Positions 8,669 to 17,698 of a DNA stretch of 64,000 nucleotides are shown piece by piece. This stretch comes from Haemophilus sp. Lineage in GTDB: Bacteria; Pseudomonadota; Gammaproteobacteria; Enterobacterales; Pasteurellaceae. The position numbers and the translations under genes were made by a program. The notes under the pieces were generated by a model that worked only from the letters and a program-made list of their open reading frames with translations, ran no database searches and was not told where the DNA came from. Every line of letters starts with the position of its first letter. The first letter of the stretch is position 1. The stretch lies in the NCBI GenBank assembly GCA_019423025.1, contig JAHZCD010000001.1, forward strand, positions 186,001-250,000. The letters are read 5' to 3'.

Positions 8669-8700
8669 AACCGCACTTGGAAGCCCCAAAGTGCGGTTAG
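8669..8700 (-). terminator. Uptake-signal-pair terminator of fabB
   Basis: AACCGCACTTGG and CCAAAGTGCGGTT form the stem; on the minus strand a TTTTTT run follows. Confidence 0.85.
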
Positions 8701-8718
8701 ATTTTAAGGATTTTTTAA

Positions 8719-9939
8719 TTAGCCGTTATAGCGTTTAAACACTAAAGTTGCGTTTGTACCACCGAAACCAAAGCTGTTTGACATCACAGTTTGTAAACCT
8801 GCATTTTCTTTTGTTTCAGTCACGATATTGCAACCTTCTGCCGCTTCATCTAATGTTTCGATATTAATGCTTGGAGCAATGAAGTCATTGTGTAACATTA
8901 ATAAGGTATAGATTGCTTCGTGTGCCCCGGCTGCACCTAAAGAGTGACCAGTCATTGATTTAGTTGAAGAAATCGCTGGGATTTTGTCACCAAATACATT
9001 TTTGATTGCACCTAATTCTTTCACGTCACCAACTGGTGTTGATGTACCGTGTACGTTGATGTAATCAATTGGAGTATCCACAGTTGCCATCGCTTGTTTC
9101 ATACAACGCTCTGCACCTTCACCGCTTGGCGCTACCATGTCGTAACCATCAGAGGTTGCACCGTAGCCCACGATTTCAGCGTAGATTTTTGCACCACGTG
9201 CTAATGCGTGTTCTAATTCTTCCACAACCACAACAGCACCACCACCTGCAATAACGAAACCATCACGGTTTGCATCGTAAGCACGAGACGCTTTTTCTGG
9301 GGTATCATTGTATTTAGTTGAAACCGCACCCATCGCATCGAATTCAGTTGCACATTCCCAAGATAATTCTTCCGCACCACCAGCGAAAACCACATCTTGT
9401 TTACCTAATTGGATTAATTCAACTGCGTGACCGATACAGTGTGCAGACGTTGCACAAGCAGAACTGATTGAGTAGTTCACACCACGGATTTTGTAAGGGG
9501 TTGCTAAACAAGCTGACACACTTGATGCCATGGTTTTAGTTACTGCGTAAGGACCAATCGCTTTCACACCGCGTGGACCACGCACTGCATCACAAGCGAC
9601 TAATTGGTTGTGTGCTGAACCGGTACCAGCACCGATTACAAGACCTGTACGATCATTTGAAACTTGATCTTCTGTTAAACCTGAATCTTCAATTGCTTCA
9701 CGCATAGAAAGATATGCATAAGCTGCTGCATCACCCATAAAACGATACACTTTACGATCGATGTGCTCGCTTGGATCAAGTTTGATTGTGCCCGCAACAT
9801 GGCTACGCATTTTCATTTCAACAAACTCAGGCACGACTTCAATACCAGATTTACCTGCTTTTAATGAAGCCAAAACTTCTTCTTTGTTGTTACCGATACT
9901 TGAAATAATACCAAAACCAGTAATTACAGCTCTTTTCAT
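8719..9939 (-). CDS. fabB: 3-oxoacyl-ACP synthase I
   Basis: A 406-residue condensing enzyme that elongates fatty acids and is needed for unsaturated chains. Thiolase-fold landmarks are SISSACATSAHCIG with the nucleophile Cys (about residue 163), the two active-site His in NVHGTSTPVGD and MTGHSLGAAG, and the C-terminal SNSFGFGGTNATLVF. The whole sequence aligns with E. coli FabB at the same length, separating it from FabF. AAGGAAT lies 9 bases before the ATG. A FabR-like palindrome (9972-9995) sits just upstream. Confidence 0.95.
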   Translation of the reverse strand: MKRAVITGFGIISSIGNNKEEVLASLKAGKSGIEVVPEFVEMKMRSHVAGTIKLDPSEHIDRKVYRFMGDAAAYAYLSMREAIEDSGLTEDQVSNDRTGLVIGAGTGSAHNQLVACDAVRGPRGVKAIGPYAVTKTMASSVSACLATPYKIRGVNYSISSACATSAHCIGHAVELIQLGKQDVVFAGGAEELSWECATEFDAMGAVSTKYNDTPEKASRAYDANRDGFVIAGGGAVVVVEELEHALARGAKIYAEIVGYGATSDGYDMVAPSGEGAERCMKQAMATVDTPIDYINVHGTSTPVGDVKELGAIKNVFGDKIPAISSTKSMTGHSLGAAGAHEAIYTLLMLHNDFIAPSINIETLDEAAEGCNIVTETKENAGLQTVMSNSFGFGGTNATLVFKRYNG

Positions 9940-9971
9940 TCTTTATTCCTTATGATTTAGGGGAAATTTAA

Positions 9972-9995
9972 TTCAACTTACAGTTGTTAGCTGAA
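9972..9995. promoter_or_regulatory. FabR-like palindromic operator at fabB
   Basis: A 24-base imperfect palindrome with outer arms TTCA/TGAA and core ACA-N2-TGT. It contains TACA-N2-TGTTAGCT, the conserved part of E. coli FabR operators at fabA and fabB. It ends 33 bases upstream of the fabB ATG, where binding would interfere with transcription. Confidence 0.6.
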
Positions 9996-10121
9996 CGCAA
10001 TTTACTATGAAATGAAAATATTGCAAGCAATAATTCATTTGTTCGACCAGTTAAGTTTTAACCGACTCAAAATTTCCGTGCTATTATAAAAGAATTTGAT
10101 AAGGCAAAAAAGGGCTAACAC

Positions 10122-12131
10122 ATGTTCACCATTCAGCACGCAAAAATTCATTTTAACCAAGAGAATACGCCTGTTTCGGATAAATTTGATGATGTGTATT
10201 TTTCTAATCAAGATGGTTTAGCGGAAACCCATTATGTGTTTTTAGAAGGCAATCAGTTGTGGGAACGTTGGGTTAATTATCAAGAGTCCCACTTTGTTAT
10301 TGCTGAAACAGGGTTTGGCACAGGATTAAATTTCTTTGCGGTGACTACGCTATTCCGTGAATTTCGTCAAAAATACCCAGATTTGCCTTTAAAACGCCTT
10401 TATTTTATCTCTTTTGAAAAATACCCTTTGCCACTTGATGCGTTACAACAAGCTCATTTAGCCTATCCGCAATTTTCTCACCTCGCTCAGCATTTACAAC
10501 AGCATTGGCTTAATCCTATTCAAGGTTGCTATCGTTTTCATTTTGATGAAACCACGTTAGATCTTTGGTTTGGTGATGTGGCTGAAAATCTGCCACAGCT
10601 TGGCGATTATATGAATGATAAAATTGATGCGTGGTTTTTAGATGGCTTTGCGCCAAGTAAAAATCCAGACATGTGGAACGAGCAGCTTTATCAGCAAATG
10701 TTTCGTTTTACCAAGCCACAAGGCACTTTTGCGACCTTTACTGCAGCAAGTACGGTCAGAAAAGGCTTAGACGCTGCAGGCTTTGATATTACAAAACGCA
10801 AAGGCTTTGGTAAAAAACGGGAATGCCTTTCTGGTCAAAAAACGCATGAAAAACTGACCGCACTTACAGCCCCCTGGTTTCATAGTCAGTCCGCGAATCT
10901 AAACGAGCAAGATATTGCCATTATTGGTGGCGGGATTGCCTCTCTTTGTACGGCAATCTCCCTGCTTAAACGCGACGCCAAAATTACGATTTATTGCGAA
11001 GATGAGCAAACTGCCCTCAATGCATCCGGCAATAAACAAGGGGCTTTTTATCCGCAACTGAGCGATGATAACGAACGCAATATTCGTTTTTATATTCATG
11101 CTTTCGCCTATGGTCATCAATTTCTACAATGGGCAATTCAACAACAAATCGAATTTGAACATGAGTTCTGTGGTGTCGCACTTTGTGCTTACAATGAGAA
11201 AGCTGAAAGTAAATTAAATAAAATCGCTGAGCTGAATTTGCCTTCTGATTTATATCAGTCACTAAACCAAACTAAATTAAGCGAAAAAGTCGGTTTACCG
11301 TTACCTTTTGGGGGCGGTTTTATTCCTCAAGGCGCTTGGCTTGCACCTCGTCAGTTAGTTCAGCATGCTTTTGCCTTTTTAGAGAAACAAGGTGCACAGA
11401 TTAAAACATCACAAAAAGTAACCGCACTTTCGCAAACAGAACACGGTTGGCAAATCACAACGGCTGAAAATGAAACTTTCAGCCATGAAGTGGTTGTTTT
11501 AGCAAACGGGCATAAACTCACTGAGTTTGAACAAACACGAAAACTGCCTCTCTATCCTGTTCGTGGGCAAGTGAGCCAAATTCCGACATCCGCAAACTTA
11601 CTTAAACTTAAAACTGTGTTGTGCTATGACGGCTATCTTACGCCAGTCGATCAAGCGAAAGCCAGTCATTGTATTGGCGCAAGTCATGTTCGTGATAATG
11701 CGACTCGTGAATTTAGCCTAACCGAACAACAAGAAAACCAACAAAAAATTCAGCAAAATATTCCAGAAGACTGGACAAAAGAAGTGAATACATCAGGCAA
11801 TCTTGCTCGAATCGGTGTGCGTTGTTCGGTACGTGCTCTCACCCCAATGATGGGGGCTGTTCCACATTTTTCAGCTCAGCAAACACAATATCAGAATTTG
11901 TTTAATTTACGACGTCGTAAACAACCAATAGAACAAGCCGTAAACTACCCTAACCTCTATTTAATCGGTGCATTAGGCTCTAGAGGATTAACCTCTGCAC
12001 CATTTTTAGGGGAAACACTTGCTTCCTTAATTTATGACGAGCCCTTACCAATGAGTGAAGATCTGATTCATAACTTAATGCCAAATCGCAGTTGGGTTAG
12101 ACGCTGGTTAAAAGGGGCGGAGGTAAAATAA
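10122..12131 (+). CDS. mnmC: Bifunctional tRNA mnm5s2U34 modification enzyme MnmC
   Basis: A 669-residue two-domain enzyme completing 5-methylaminomethyl-2-thiouridine at the tRNA wobble base. The N-terminal half (residues 1 to about 240) is the SAM methyltransferase, with ETGFGTGLNFFA and DAWFLDGFAPSKNPDMW. The C-terminal half is the FAD oxidoreductase, with dinucleotide motif IAIIGGGIASLCTAISLL (about residue 265) and LIGALGSRGLTSAPFLGE near the end. An uptake signal encodes LTALTAP exactly in the linker between the domains. Divergent from fabB; AAGGGC precedes the ATG. Confidence 0.95.
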   Translation: MFTIQHAKIHFNQENTPVSDKFDDVYFSNQDGLAETHYVFLEGNQLWERWVNYQESHFVIAETGFGTGLNFFAVTTLFREFRQKYPDLPLKRLYFISFEKYPLPLDALQQAHLAYPQFSHLAQHLQQHWLNPIQGCYRFHFDETTLDLWFGDVAENLPQLGDYMNDKIDAWFLDGFAPSKNPDMWNEQLYQQMFRFTKPQGTFATFTAASTVRKGLDAAGFDITKRKGFGKKRECLSGQKTHEKLTALTAPWFHSQSANLNEQDIAIIGGGIASLCTAISLLKRDAKITIYCEDEQTALNASGNKQGAFYPQLSDDNERNIRFYIHAFAYGHQFLQWAIQQQIEFEHEFCGVALCAYNEKAESKLNKIAELNLPSDLYQSLNQTKLSEKVGLPLPFGGGFIPQGAWLAPRQLVQHAFAFLEKQGAQIKTSQKVTALSQTEHGWQITTAENETFSHEVVVLANGHKLTEFEQTRKLPLYPVRGQVSQIPTSANLLKLKTVLCYDGYLTPVDQAKASHCIGASHVRDNATREFSLTEQQENQQKIQQNIPEDWTKEVNTSGNLARIGVRCSVRALTPMMGAVPHFSAQQTQYQNLFNLRRRKQPIEQAVNYPNLYLIGALGSRGLTSAPFLGETLASLIYDEPLPMSEDLIHNLMPNRSWVRRWLKGAEVK

Positions 12132-12132
12132 A

Positions 12133-12164
12133 AAAAGTGCGGTTAAAATCAACCGCACTTTTTC
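12133..12164. terminator. Bidirectional uptake-signal terminator between mnmC and the Sel1 gene
   Basis: AAAGTGCGGTT (12134-12144) and AACCGCACTTT (12151-12161), with A-run and T-run flanks, lie between two convergent genes. Confidence 0.88.
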
Positions 12165-12839
12165 TTAATACAAGCTTAAACGTTGTAATCGCTGTCTGGC
12201 GATTTCTTTGATTTCATCCTTTTTCGCCGTATTCATAATTTCCAAATAAAGTAATTTGGCCAAACCAATATTAACTTGTGTCCCAATTCCCTCTTCATAC
12301 AAACGAGCTAAACGGAATCGTCCTTCATTGCTGCCTGCATTTGCCGCTTTCTGGAACCATTCAAAGGCTTTGGTAAATTCTTTCTGATTGGTATAAATTT
12401 CCCCTAATGTAAGCATGGCATCAGGATCTTTTGTCGCACTGGTTTCAAATAATTTAATCGCTTGAGCGGTATCTTGTTTTACATAGTTGTTGCCGTTGAA
12501 ATACATAACCGCCAAATTATTGATAGCTTTAATACTACCTCGCTCAGCAGCTTCACTAAACCACCAATAAGCCAACTCTTTATTTTCATCCACTCCACGG
12601 CCTAAATTATAAAGCATCCCTAAATTGCTTTGTGCTTGTAAATTACCTTCCAAAGCTAAAGGATACATAATTTCAAAAACGGCTTTCCAATCTTGTTTCT
12701 CAGCCAGTTTTTGTGCCAGATCCATTTTTTGCTGATCCGTCATTTGCGCTTTATCGACCAAATCAATAGTTTTCATCGCAAATGCTGAACTGCTTAAGGT
12801 AAGCGTGGAGAGGAGTAAAAGTTTGGCTAATGTCTTCAT
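12165..12839 (-). CDS. Exported Sel1/TPR-repeat protein
   Basis: A 224-residue protein with a cleavable signal peptide (MKTLAKLLLLSTLTLSSSAFA) and then Sel1-like repeats with the usual spacing: NLQAQSNLGMLYNLGRGVDENKE, SIKAINNLAVMYF, DPDAMLTLGEIYTNQKEFTKAFEWFQKAANAG and GRFRLARLYEEGIG. Such repeats mediate protein contacts; the partner is unknown. The membrane-protein gene upstream ends one base before its ATG, so the two are probably coupled. Confidence 0.8.
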   Translation of the reverse strand: MKTLAKLLLLSTLTLSSSAFAMKTIDLVDKAQMTDQQKMDLAQKLAEKQDWKAVFEIMYPLALEGNLQAQSNLGMLYNLGRGVDENKELAYWWFSEAAERGSIKAINNLAVMYFNGNNYVKQDTAQAIKLFETSATKDPDAMLTLGEIYTNQKEFTKAFEWFQKAANAGSNEGRFRLARLYEEGIGTQVNIGLAKLLYLEIMNTAKKDEIKEIARQRLQRLSLY

Positions 12840-12840
12840 C

Positions 12841-13557
12841 TTATAACGTCGCTATCAATAAAATAATCAAAAAAATCGCGGATGTTCCGAATTCTATTAG
12901 ACCGACTTGCTTAACCGAAAGTTTCTTGGTTGGTAAATAAATGGCACGAATTAACGCCGGTACAAAAGCAAGTGATAAGACATATTGTTGGGTAAACAAG
13001 CAACCGAGCACGCAAAGTACATGGAAAATAATAGAGGCTTTGAGATAAAGTGGATTTTTGCGTTCACGCATCATTGATTTGACGTAAAGCGTCGTGCCAA
13101 TAAAGAATAAGCTTGGATACAACGCTACCCACCAGATTTTTTCGTCAAAAGTGCGATCAGAAAAATAATAGGATCCCATACCTGCAAGAGCAAAAATTGC
13201 AATACCCGCTAAATCATTAAGAAGATTACGTTCATCTTTTTTCTTGGTGTAATAGATACTCACCAATACAAAAGGAAACATGGCGGCAATAAAGAAAAGA
13301 ATTTGCCAGTTATAAAAAATGGCAGGAAGCGCAAATAAAAAAACTGCGACACCATAGATGATGGTCCACTTTTTATATTCCGCCATATTTTTGCCTTTAA
13401 AGAGACTAAGCATTGGGTAACTCAGCAAATACATAGTGAACCAAGCTAAAAGCAAAAAGAAATGTGCCCAAACAGGTGAGGCTAATAACATACCATAAAC
13501 AAAAGGTAATAATGCCATCACAATGGCGCCATATTGATTCGAAATCAGGAGTTTCAT
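12841..13557 (-). CDS. YwiC-like integral membrane protein
   Basis: A 238-residue protein with about eight hydrophobic helices and the family opening LISNQYGAIVMALLPFVYG. It resembles YwiC-like proteins of unknown function. I place the start at the ATG at 13557 rather than further upstream at 13602, since the region before it runs into the ridA promoter and the conserved part starts right after MKLL. It forms a unit with the Sel1-repeat gene and diverges from the RidA-family gene. Confidence 0.7.
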   Translation of the reverse strand: MKLLISNQYGAIVMALLPFVYGMLLASPVWAHFFLLLAWFTMYLLSYPMLSLFKGKNMAEYKKWTIIYGVAVFLFALPAIFYNWQILFFIAAMFPFVLVSIYYTKKKDERNLLNDLAGIAIFALAGMGSYYFSDRTFDEKIWWVALYPSLFFIGTTLYVKSMMRERKNPLYLKASIIFHVLCVLGCLFTQQYVLSLAFVPALIRAIYLPTKKLSVKQVGLIEFGTSAIFLIILLIATL

Positions 13558-13668
13558 CGTTTTCTTTAGTTGATAAAAATTCTCAGTTATTTTATCCCAC
13601 AATTTCTTGATTTACAAAGTCTAAAACCGCATTTAGAATGGAATTATCTTCATCAAAAAGGAGCCATT

Positions 13669-14019
13669 ATGTCGATTCAACGCATTCAACCAAGCAAACG
13701 CTTTTCTGAAGTGGTTATTCACAACAATACTGCCTATTTTGCCGGCCAAGTGCCGGAAAAAACCGTTAAGCAAAATGCTTACGAGCAAACCAAAGAAGTC
13801 CTTTCACTGATCGATAAATTATTGGCTGAAATTGGTTCTGAAAAAAGCAAAATTCTTACCACGCAAATCTTCCTTGCTAATATGGCTGATTATGCTCAAC
13901 TCAACCAAGCATGGGATGAATGGGTCGATAGCCAAAATCCACCAAGTCGAGCAACGGTAGAAGCAAAACTTGCGGATCCTGACTGGAAAGTTGAAATCGT
14001 GATTATTGCAGCTGTGTAA
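13669..14019 (+). CDS. RidA family protein (enamine/imine deaminase fold)
   Basis: A 116-residue YjgF/YER057c/UK114-fold protein. Visible are the opening QRIQPSKRFSEVVIHNNTAYF, the glycine-rich loop and PPSRATVEAKLADPDWKVEI, with the Arg that binds the substrate carboxylate in this family. The sequence is nearer to the YoaB-like subgroup than to RidA proper, so reaction specificity is not assigned. AAAAGGAG precedes the ATG at 13669; an earlier in-frame start has no ribosome site. Confidence 0.85.
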   Translation: MSIQRIQPSKRFSEVVIHNNTAYFAGQVPEKTVKQNAYEQTKEVLSLIDKLLAEIGSEKSKILTTQIFLANMADYAQLNQAWDEWVDSQNPPSRATVEAKLADPDWKVEIVIIAAV

Positions 14020-14109
14020 ACGCTGCTTTTTCAAAATGTGATCAACTGCAAAGAAAGTTTTTCAGTTTTCCTTTACACTAAACATTGAATTCAAAAGAAG
14101 GAGTAATGT

Positions 14110-14520
14110 ATGCAATCATGGACACCAGTAATGTGGCAAGCCGCTGTGATTGGGCTTGTGGTTGGCGTAATCTTAGGCTATTTATTATTACGTTTAACAA
14201 AAGGTTCTGTAAAAAAACAAGTTCAGACCGAAGCTGAACTTAAAGAAGTAAAAACACAATTAAGTGATAAACAAGCACAACTTGAAAAACATTTCGCAGA
14301 AAGTGCTGAATTATTTAAAACCTTAATTGGGGATTATCAAAAACTGTATCGTCACTATGCAGTTTCATCTGAAACTTTGCTTGGCAGTAAACCCGCCGAC
14401 AAAGGTTTATTTACCCAGCAATTGGTGACTGCCTCATCAGAAAGTAAATCTGAAGAGCCGCCACGTGATTATTCTGAAGGTTCATCTGGTTTATTAAAAA
14501 CAGATAAAGAAAACCAATAA
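14110..14520 (+). CDS. zapG: ZapG/YhcB-type inner-membrane protein (DUF1043)
   Basis: A 136-residue protein with one N-terminal membrane helix (VMWQAAVIGLVVGVILGYLLL), a coiled coil (about residues 35-70, ELKEVKTQLSDKQAQLEKHF) and the conserved patch FKTLIGDYQKLYRHYA, followed by a disordered polar tail. This layout matches E. coli YhcB (ZapG), which links cell division with envelope growth. AAGGAG lies 7 bases before the ATG. The gene ends in a strong bidirectional terminator facing lolE. Confidence 0.88.
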   Translation: MQSWTPVMWQAAVIGLVVGVILGYLLLRLTKGSVKKQVQTEAELKEVKTQLSDKQAQLEKHFAESAELFKTLIGDYQKLYRHYAVSSETLLGSKPADKGLFTQQLVTASSESKSEEPPRDYSEGSSGLLKTDKENQ

Positions 14521-14540
14521 TAATTAAAGGTTGAATAATA

Positions 14541-14578
14541 AAAAAATCAGGGATTAAATACTTAATCCCTGATTTTTT
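14541..14578. terminator. Bidirectional terminator between zapG and lolE
   Basis: A 17-base arm (AAAAAATCAGGGATTAA) and its exact complement are separated by 4 bases, giving a T-run on both strands between convergent genes. Confidence 0.92.
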
Positions 14579-14579
14579 A

Positions 14580-15830
14580 TTAATGATTACTCAATACTTG
14601 AGCCGGTTGTAACTTCGCGGCTCGACTGGCTGGATAAAGACTGGCGAGTAAACTCAATACCAATGCTGCTACGAGAACCAATACAACATCGAACCAATGC
14701 AATTCACTTGGTAAGAAATCAACGAAATAGATGCCATCTGATAACAATTTTTTACCGAGTAATGTCTCGATGCCTTGAATAATCGGCGTGAGATTCAGTG
14801 CGAGTACGACACCTAACACAATACCAATCAAACACCCTTTCATTCCTGCAAGCAAGCCATACCAAATAAAGATCTGCTTAATAAAGCCATTATTTGCCCC
14901 TAGGGTTCGCATAATCGCAATATCACCTTGCTTATCTTTTACCGCCATAATTAAGGTTGAAACGATATTAAAACACGCCACCCCAATTACAAGCACCATC
15001 GCGATATACATAACTGTACGGATAAGTTGGATATCACGATACATATAGCCAAATTTTGCTACCCAGTTTTGAATATAAAGCAGTTGTGGATAATCATTCA
15101 GCATCGAATAATCCATTTCTTGTACTTTAAATGGATCATCAACTTTCAATTCAACACCGGTAATTTGATCTTCGCGATATCCCATTAATTCTTGCGCTTG
15201 AGGTAATGCCAGTAAGGCATAACTGTGGTCTAACTGGCCATCTAAACGTAAAATAGCGGTCACTTGAACGCGCTCCCGATTAGATTGAGCCATTTGATCT
15301 TCACCATTCGGTTGAGAAATCAATAACGACACCCAATCGCCAGCTTTAACATCTAACTCTTTGGCAATACCAGAGCCCAGCACCAATCCGCCTTCTTCTG
15401 CGAATTTCTGCCAGCCATCACCTTCCACAAACTTACCGAGAGAGCTCACTTGATCTTCAGCTTGTTTATCTACTCCTTTCACTTGAACGACTTTAAGTTT
15501 ATTGCCATTTTCGACTAAGGCAGTAAAACTCACAAAAGGTGAAAGTGCGGTAATTTTTTTGTTTGTTTTTAGACGTTCCGCAAGGTTCTGCCAATGGTTT
15601 AATGTGCTCTCATTGCCCTGTGGGTTTACTGTGATTTCCGCATGTGGTACGACTGCCAAAATACGTGAATTCAATTCACGCTCAAAGCCATTCATGGCAC
15701 TTAACCCCACGATCAACACCGCCACGCCAAGGGCGATACCGATAGCTGAGAATTTTGAAATTAACGCCACCAACGGATTCTTTTGCTTACCCCGTTGATA
15801 ACGCCAACTAATAAAAAAAGGCGTATTCAT
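14580..15830 (-). CDS. lolE: Lipoprotein-releasing ABC transporter membrane subunit LolE
   Basis: A 416-residue inner-membrane subunit of LolCDE, which extracts outer-membrane lipoproteins and passes them to LolA. It has one N-terminal membrane helix (SAIGIALGVAVLIVGLSAMNGFE), a large periplasmic domain and three C-terminal helices, ending SLYPASRAAKLQPAQVLSNH. The start at 15830 shares a base with the lolD stop; a longer frame is open to 15872 but lies inside lolD. LolC and LolE are paralogues, and this copy is assigned LolE by similarity to H. influenzae and by operon order. Confidence 0.9.
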   Translation of the reverse strand: MNTPFFISWRYQRGKQKNPLVALISKFSAIGIALGVAVLIVGLSAMNGFERELNSRILAVVPHAEITVNPQGNESTLNHWQNLAERLKTNKKITALSPFVSFTALVENGNKLKVVQVKGVDKQAEDQVSSLGKFVEGDGWQKFAEEGGLVLGSGIAKELDVKAGDWVSLLISQPNGEDQMAQSNRERVQVTAILRLDGQLDHSYALLALPQAQELMGYREDQITGVELKVDDPFKVQEMDYSMLNDYPQLLYIQNWVAKFGYMYRDIQLIRTVMYIAMVLVIGVACFNIVSTLIMAVKDKQGDIAIMRTLGANNGFIKQIFIWYGLLAGMKGCLIGIVLGVVLALNLTPIIQGIETLLGKKLLSDGIYFVDFLPSELHWFDVVLVLVAALVLSLLASLYPASRAAKLQPAQVLSNH

Positions 15831-16513
15831 TATGCACCTTCCTTCAAAATACCATCTTGCATGGTTAAGCAACGAGACAGTTTTTGTGCTAATGACATAT
15901 CATGTGTCACCAATAAAAACGCAATGTTTTGTTCCGCATTCAAGGTTTGAATCAACTCAAAAATACTTTCTGTAGTTTTATGATCCAAGTTACCTGTCGG
16001 TTCATCCGCTAAAACTAACGCTGGATTATTTACCAATGCACGAGCAATAGCCACACGTTGACGTTCACCGCCTGAAAGTGCTGATGGACGATGAGTAATG
16101 CGATGACTTAAGCCTACTGCGCCCAATATTTTTTCAGCACGATCTTTTGCTTCTGTTTTATTCTGGTGACCAATTAACATCGGCATCATCACATTTTCCA
16201 ATGCGGTAAAATCCGCCATTAAATGGTGAAATTGATACACGAAACCTAGATTTTGGTTACGTAATTTAGCCAATTCACTTTCAGACGCTTTTTGCAAAGA
16301 TTGCCCTTTAATAAACACTTCCCCACTACTTGGCTGATCTAAACCACCCAAAGTGTGCAATAAAGTACTTTTTCCTGAACCAGAACTCCCCACAATCGCC
16401 ACTAATTCTTGTGGTTTCATGGCAAAGCTCACGCCTTTTAATACTTGGGTTTGGTTCTCGCCTTCTTGGTAAAATTTATTAATATTTTGGCATTCTAATA
16501 AGTAGTTATTCAT
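15830..16513 (-). CDS. lolD: Lipoprotein-releasing ABC transporter ATPase LolD
   Basis: A 227-residue ABC ATPase driving lipoprotein release. Motifs are complete: Walker A GSSGSGKSTLLH, Q-loop VYQFHHLMADFTALENVMMP, signature LSGGERQRVAIARAL, Walker B LVLADEPTGNLD and switch VTHD. It lies between lolC (3-base gap) and lolE (1-base overlap), the usual lolCDE order. Confidence 0.95.
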   Translation of the reverse strand: MNNYLLECQNINKFYQEGENQTQVLKGVSFAMKPQELVAIVGSSGSGKSTLLHTLGGLDQPSSGEVFIKGQSLQKASESELAKLRNQNLGFVYQFHHLMADFTALENVMMPMLIGHQNKTEAKDRAEKILGAVGLSHRITHRPSALSGGERQRVAIARALVNNPALVLADEPTGNLDHKTTESIFELIQTLNAEQNIAFLLVTHDMSLAQKLSRCLTMQDGILKEGA

Positions 16514-16516
16514 ATT

Positions 16517-17698
16517 TTACTCATAACGTAATGCTTCCGCCGGCTCAGTTTTCGCCGCACGATAAGCTGGATAAATGGTTGATAATAAAGATAACAATAA
16601 AGAAAAGGCAATCACAATAATGACTTGCACAGGCTCAATAGATGTTGGCAAGAAAACACCGTTCGGATTGACCGCACTTAAAATTGCCCCAAGGTTTAAG
16701 GTGATTAATACGCCCAGTACAGCACCAATCAATGTGCCCACTAGCCCCACCAATAAACCTTGATAAATAAAGATAGAACGCACTTGTGATTTAGTGACAC
16801 CTTGTGTTTGCAAAATGGCGATTTCCCCTTGTTTATCCACCACCATTAAACTTAATGAGGTCACGATATTGGAAATCGCAACAACAATAATTAAGCTAAT
16901 CAACAAGCCCATCATATTTTTTTCCATACGAACCGCTTGGAAAAACTCCCCTTTTTGGACACGCCAATCGCTGATATGGCTATCTTTAAAATAAGTTGGC
17001 AATTCTGTGATTTGGAAAGGATCATCCAGGAATAAACGATAGCCTTGAGCCTCACCTGGCTGAATACGCATTAAGCGACCAATATCGGCTAAATTAGCAA
17101 AAACTTCATAGCCTGATGCTTCTCCATAATCATAGTAGAGCTCGCTCACCGTAAATAAACGCTGCATCGGCACACGACCAAATGGGGTGTATTGGCTGTT
17201 TTCCGTAATCATTAAACGAACCTTATCACCCACTGCTAAGCCTAATTTTTGCGCCAACGTATCACCCATAATTAACTTAAACTCACCTTGCGGTAAAAGT
17301 TGGTTAAACTGACTAGGATCGATGCCTTCTAATAAAGGATCATCTGAAAAAGACTGAATACCAATCACTTGTCCTGCACTCACGCCTTTTGCCGTTTGAA
17401 ACACAACATTTGTGGTATTAATCGGCACGGCTTTTTGCACAAAGTGCGGTGTATTTTCAAGCGGTTTTTCTGCCGAAATAGGCGCTTCTTGGCTAATAAT
17501 TGCGTGTGGAATGCTCGAAAGCACCTGTTGTTTTTGATAGTCTTCTAATCCATTCATGACAGAAAGCACAATAATCAATGCCATCACACCCAGTACGATG
17601 CCAAAGCTTGCCAAATTAGCAACAAGTTGCCCAAAACGATCGGCGCTTTTTGCACGCCAATATCGCAGAGCGACGTATAAAGAAATAGGTAAATTCAT
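16517..17698 (-). CDS. lolC: Lipoprotein-releasing ABC transporter membrane subunit LolC
   Basis: A 393-residue subunit with the same plan as LolE: an N-terminal helix (LASFGIVLGVMALIIVLSVMNGLE), a periplasmic domain that in E. coli LolC recruits LolA, three C-terminal helices (including GLLISLIIVVAISNIVTSLSLM) and the tail IYPAYRAAKTEPAEALRYE. Its ATG overlaps the stop of the dehydrogenase gene upstream by one base (17698). First of the three lol genes. Confidence 0.92.
   Translation of the reverse strand: MNLPISLYVALRYWRAKSADRFGQLVANLASFGIVLGVMALIIVLSVMNGLEDYQKQQVLSSIPHAIISQEAPISAEKPLENTPHFVQKAVPINTTNVVFQTAKGVSAGQVIGIQSFSDDPLLEGIDPSQFNQLLPQGEFKLIMGDTLAQKLGLAVGDKVRLMITENSQYTPFGRVPMQRLFTVSELYYDYGEASGYEVFANLADIGRLMRIQPGEAQGYRLFLDDPFQITELPTYFKDSHISDWRVQKGEFFQAVRMEKNMMGLLISLIIVVAISNIVTSLSLMVVDKQGEIAILQTQGVTKSQVRSIFIYQGLLVGLVGTLIGAVLGVLITLNLGAILSAVNPNGVFLPTSIEPVQVIIVIAFSLLLSLLSTIYPAYRAAKTEPAEALRYE

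Larger units (their letters stand above)
8349..8718 (-). other. Non-coding ilvIH upstream region
   Basis: 370 bases between fabB and ilvI. Reading toward ilvI it contains the fabB terminator (8669-8700), a CRP-like palindrome (8595-8616), a very AT-rich stretch with many A and T tracts (about 8440-8580, a plausible Lrp or H-NS target), a sigma-70-like promoter (8411-8438), an uptake signal (about 8367-8375) and the ilvI ribosome site. No convincing protein-coding frame or attenuator is seen. Confidence 0.7.

Noticed and set aside
10032..10060. FadR site upstream of fabB (minus-strand AACTGGTCGAAC)
   Set aside because: The left half fits, but one base is missing in the centre and the right half does not match.
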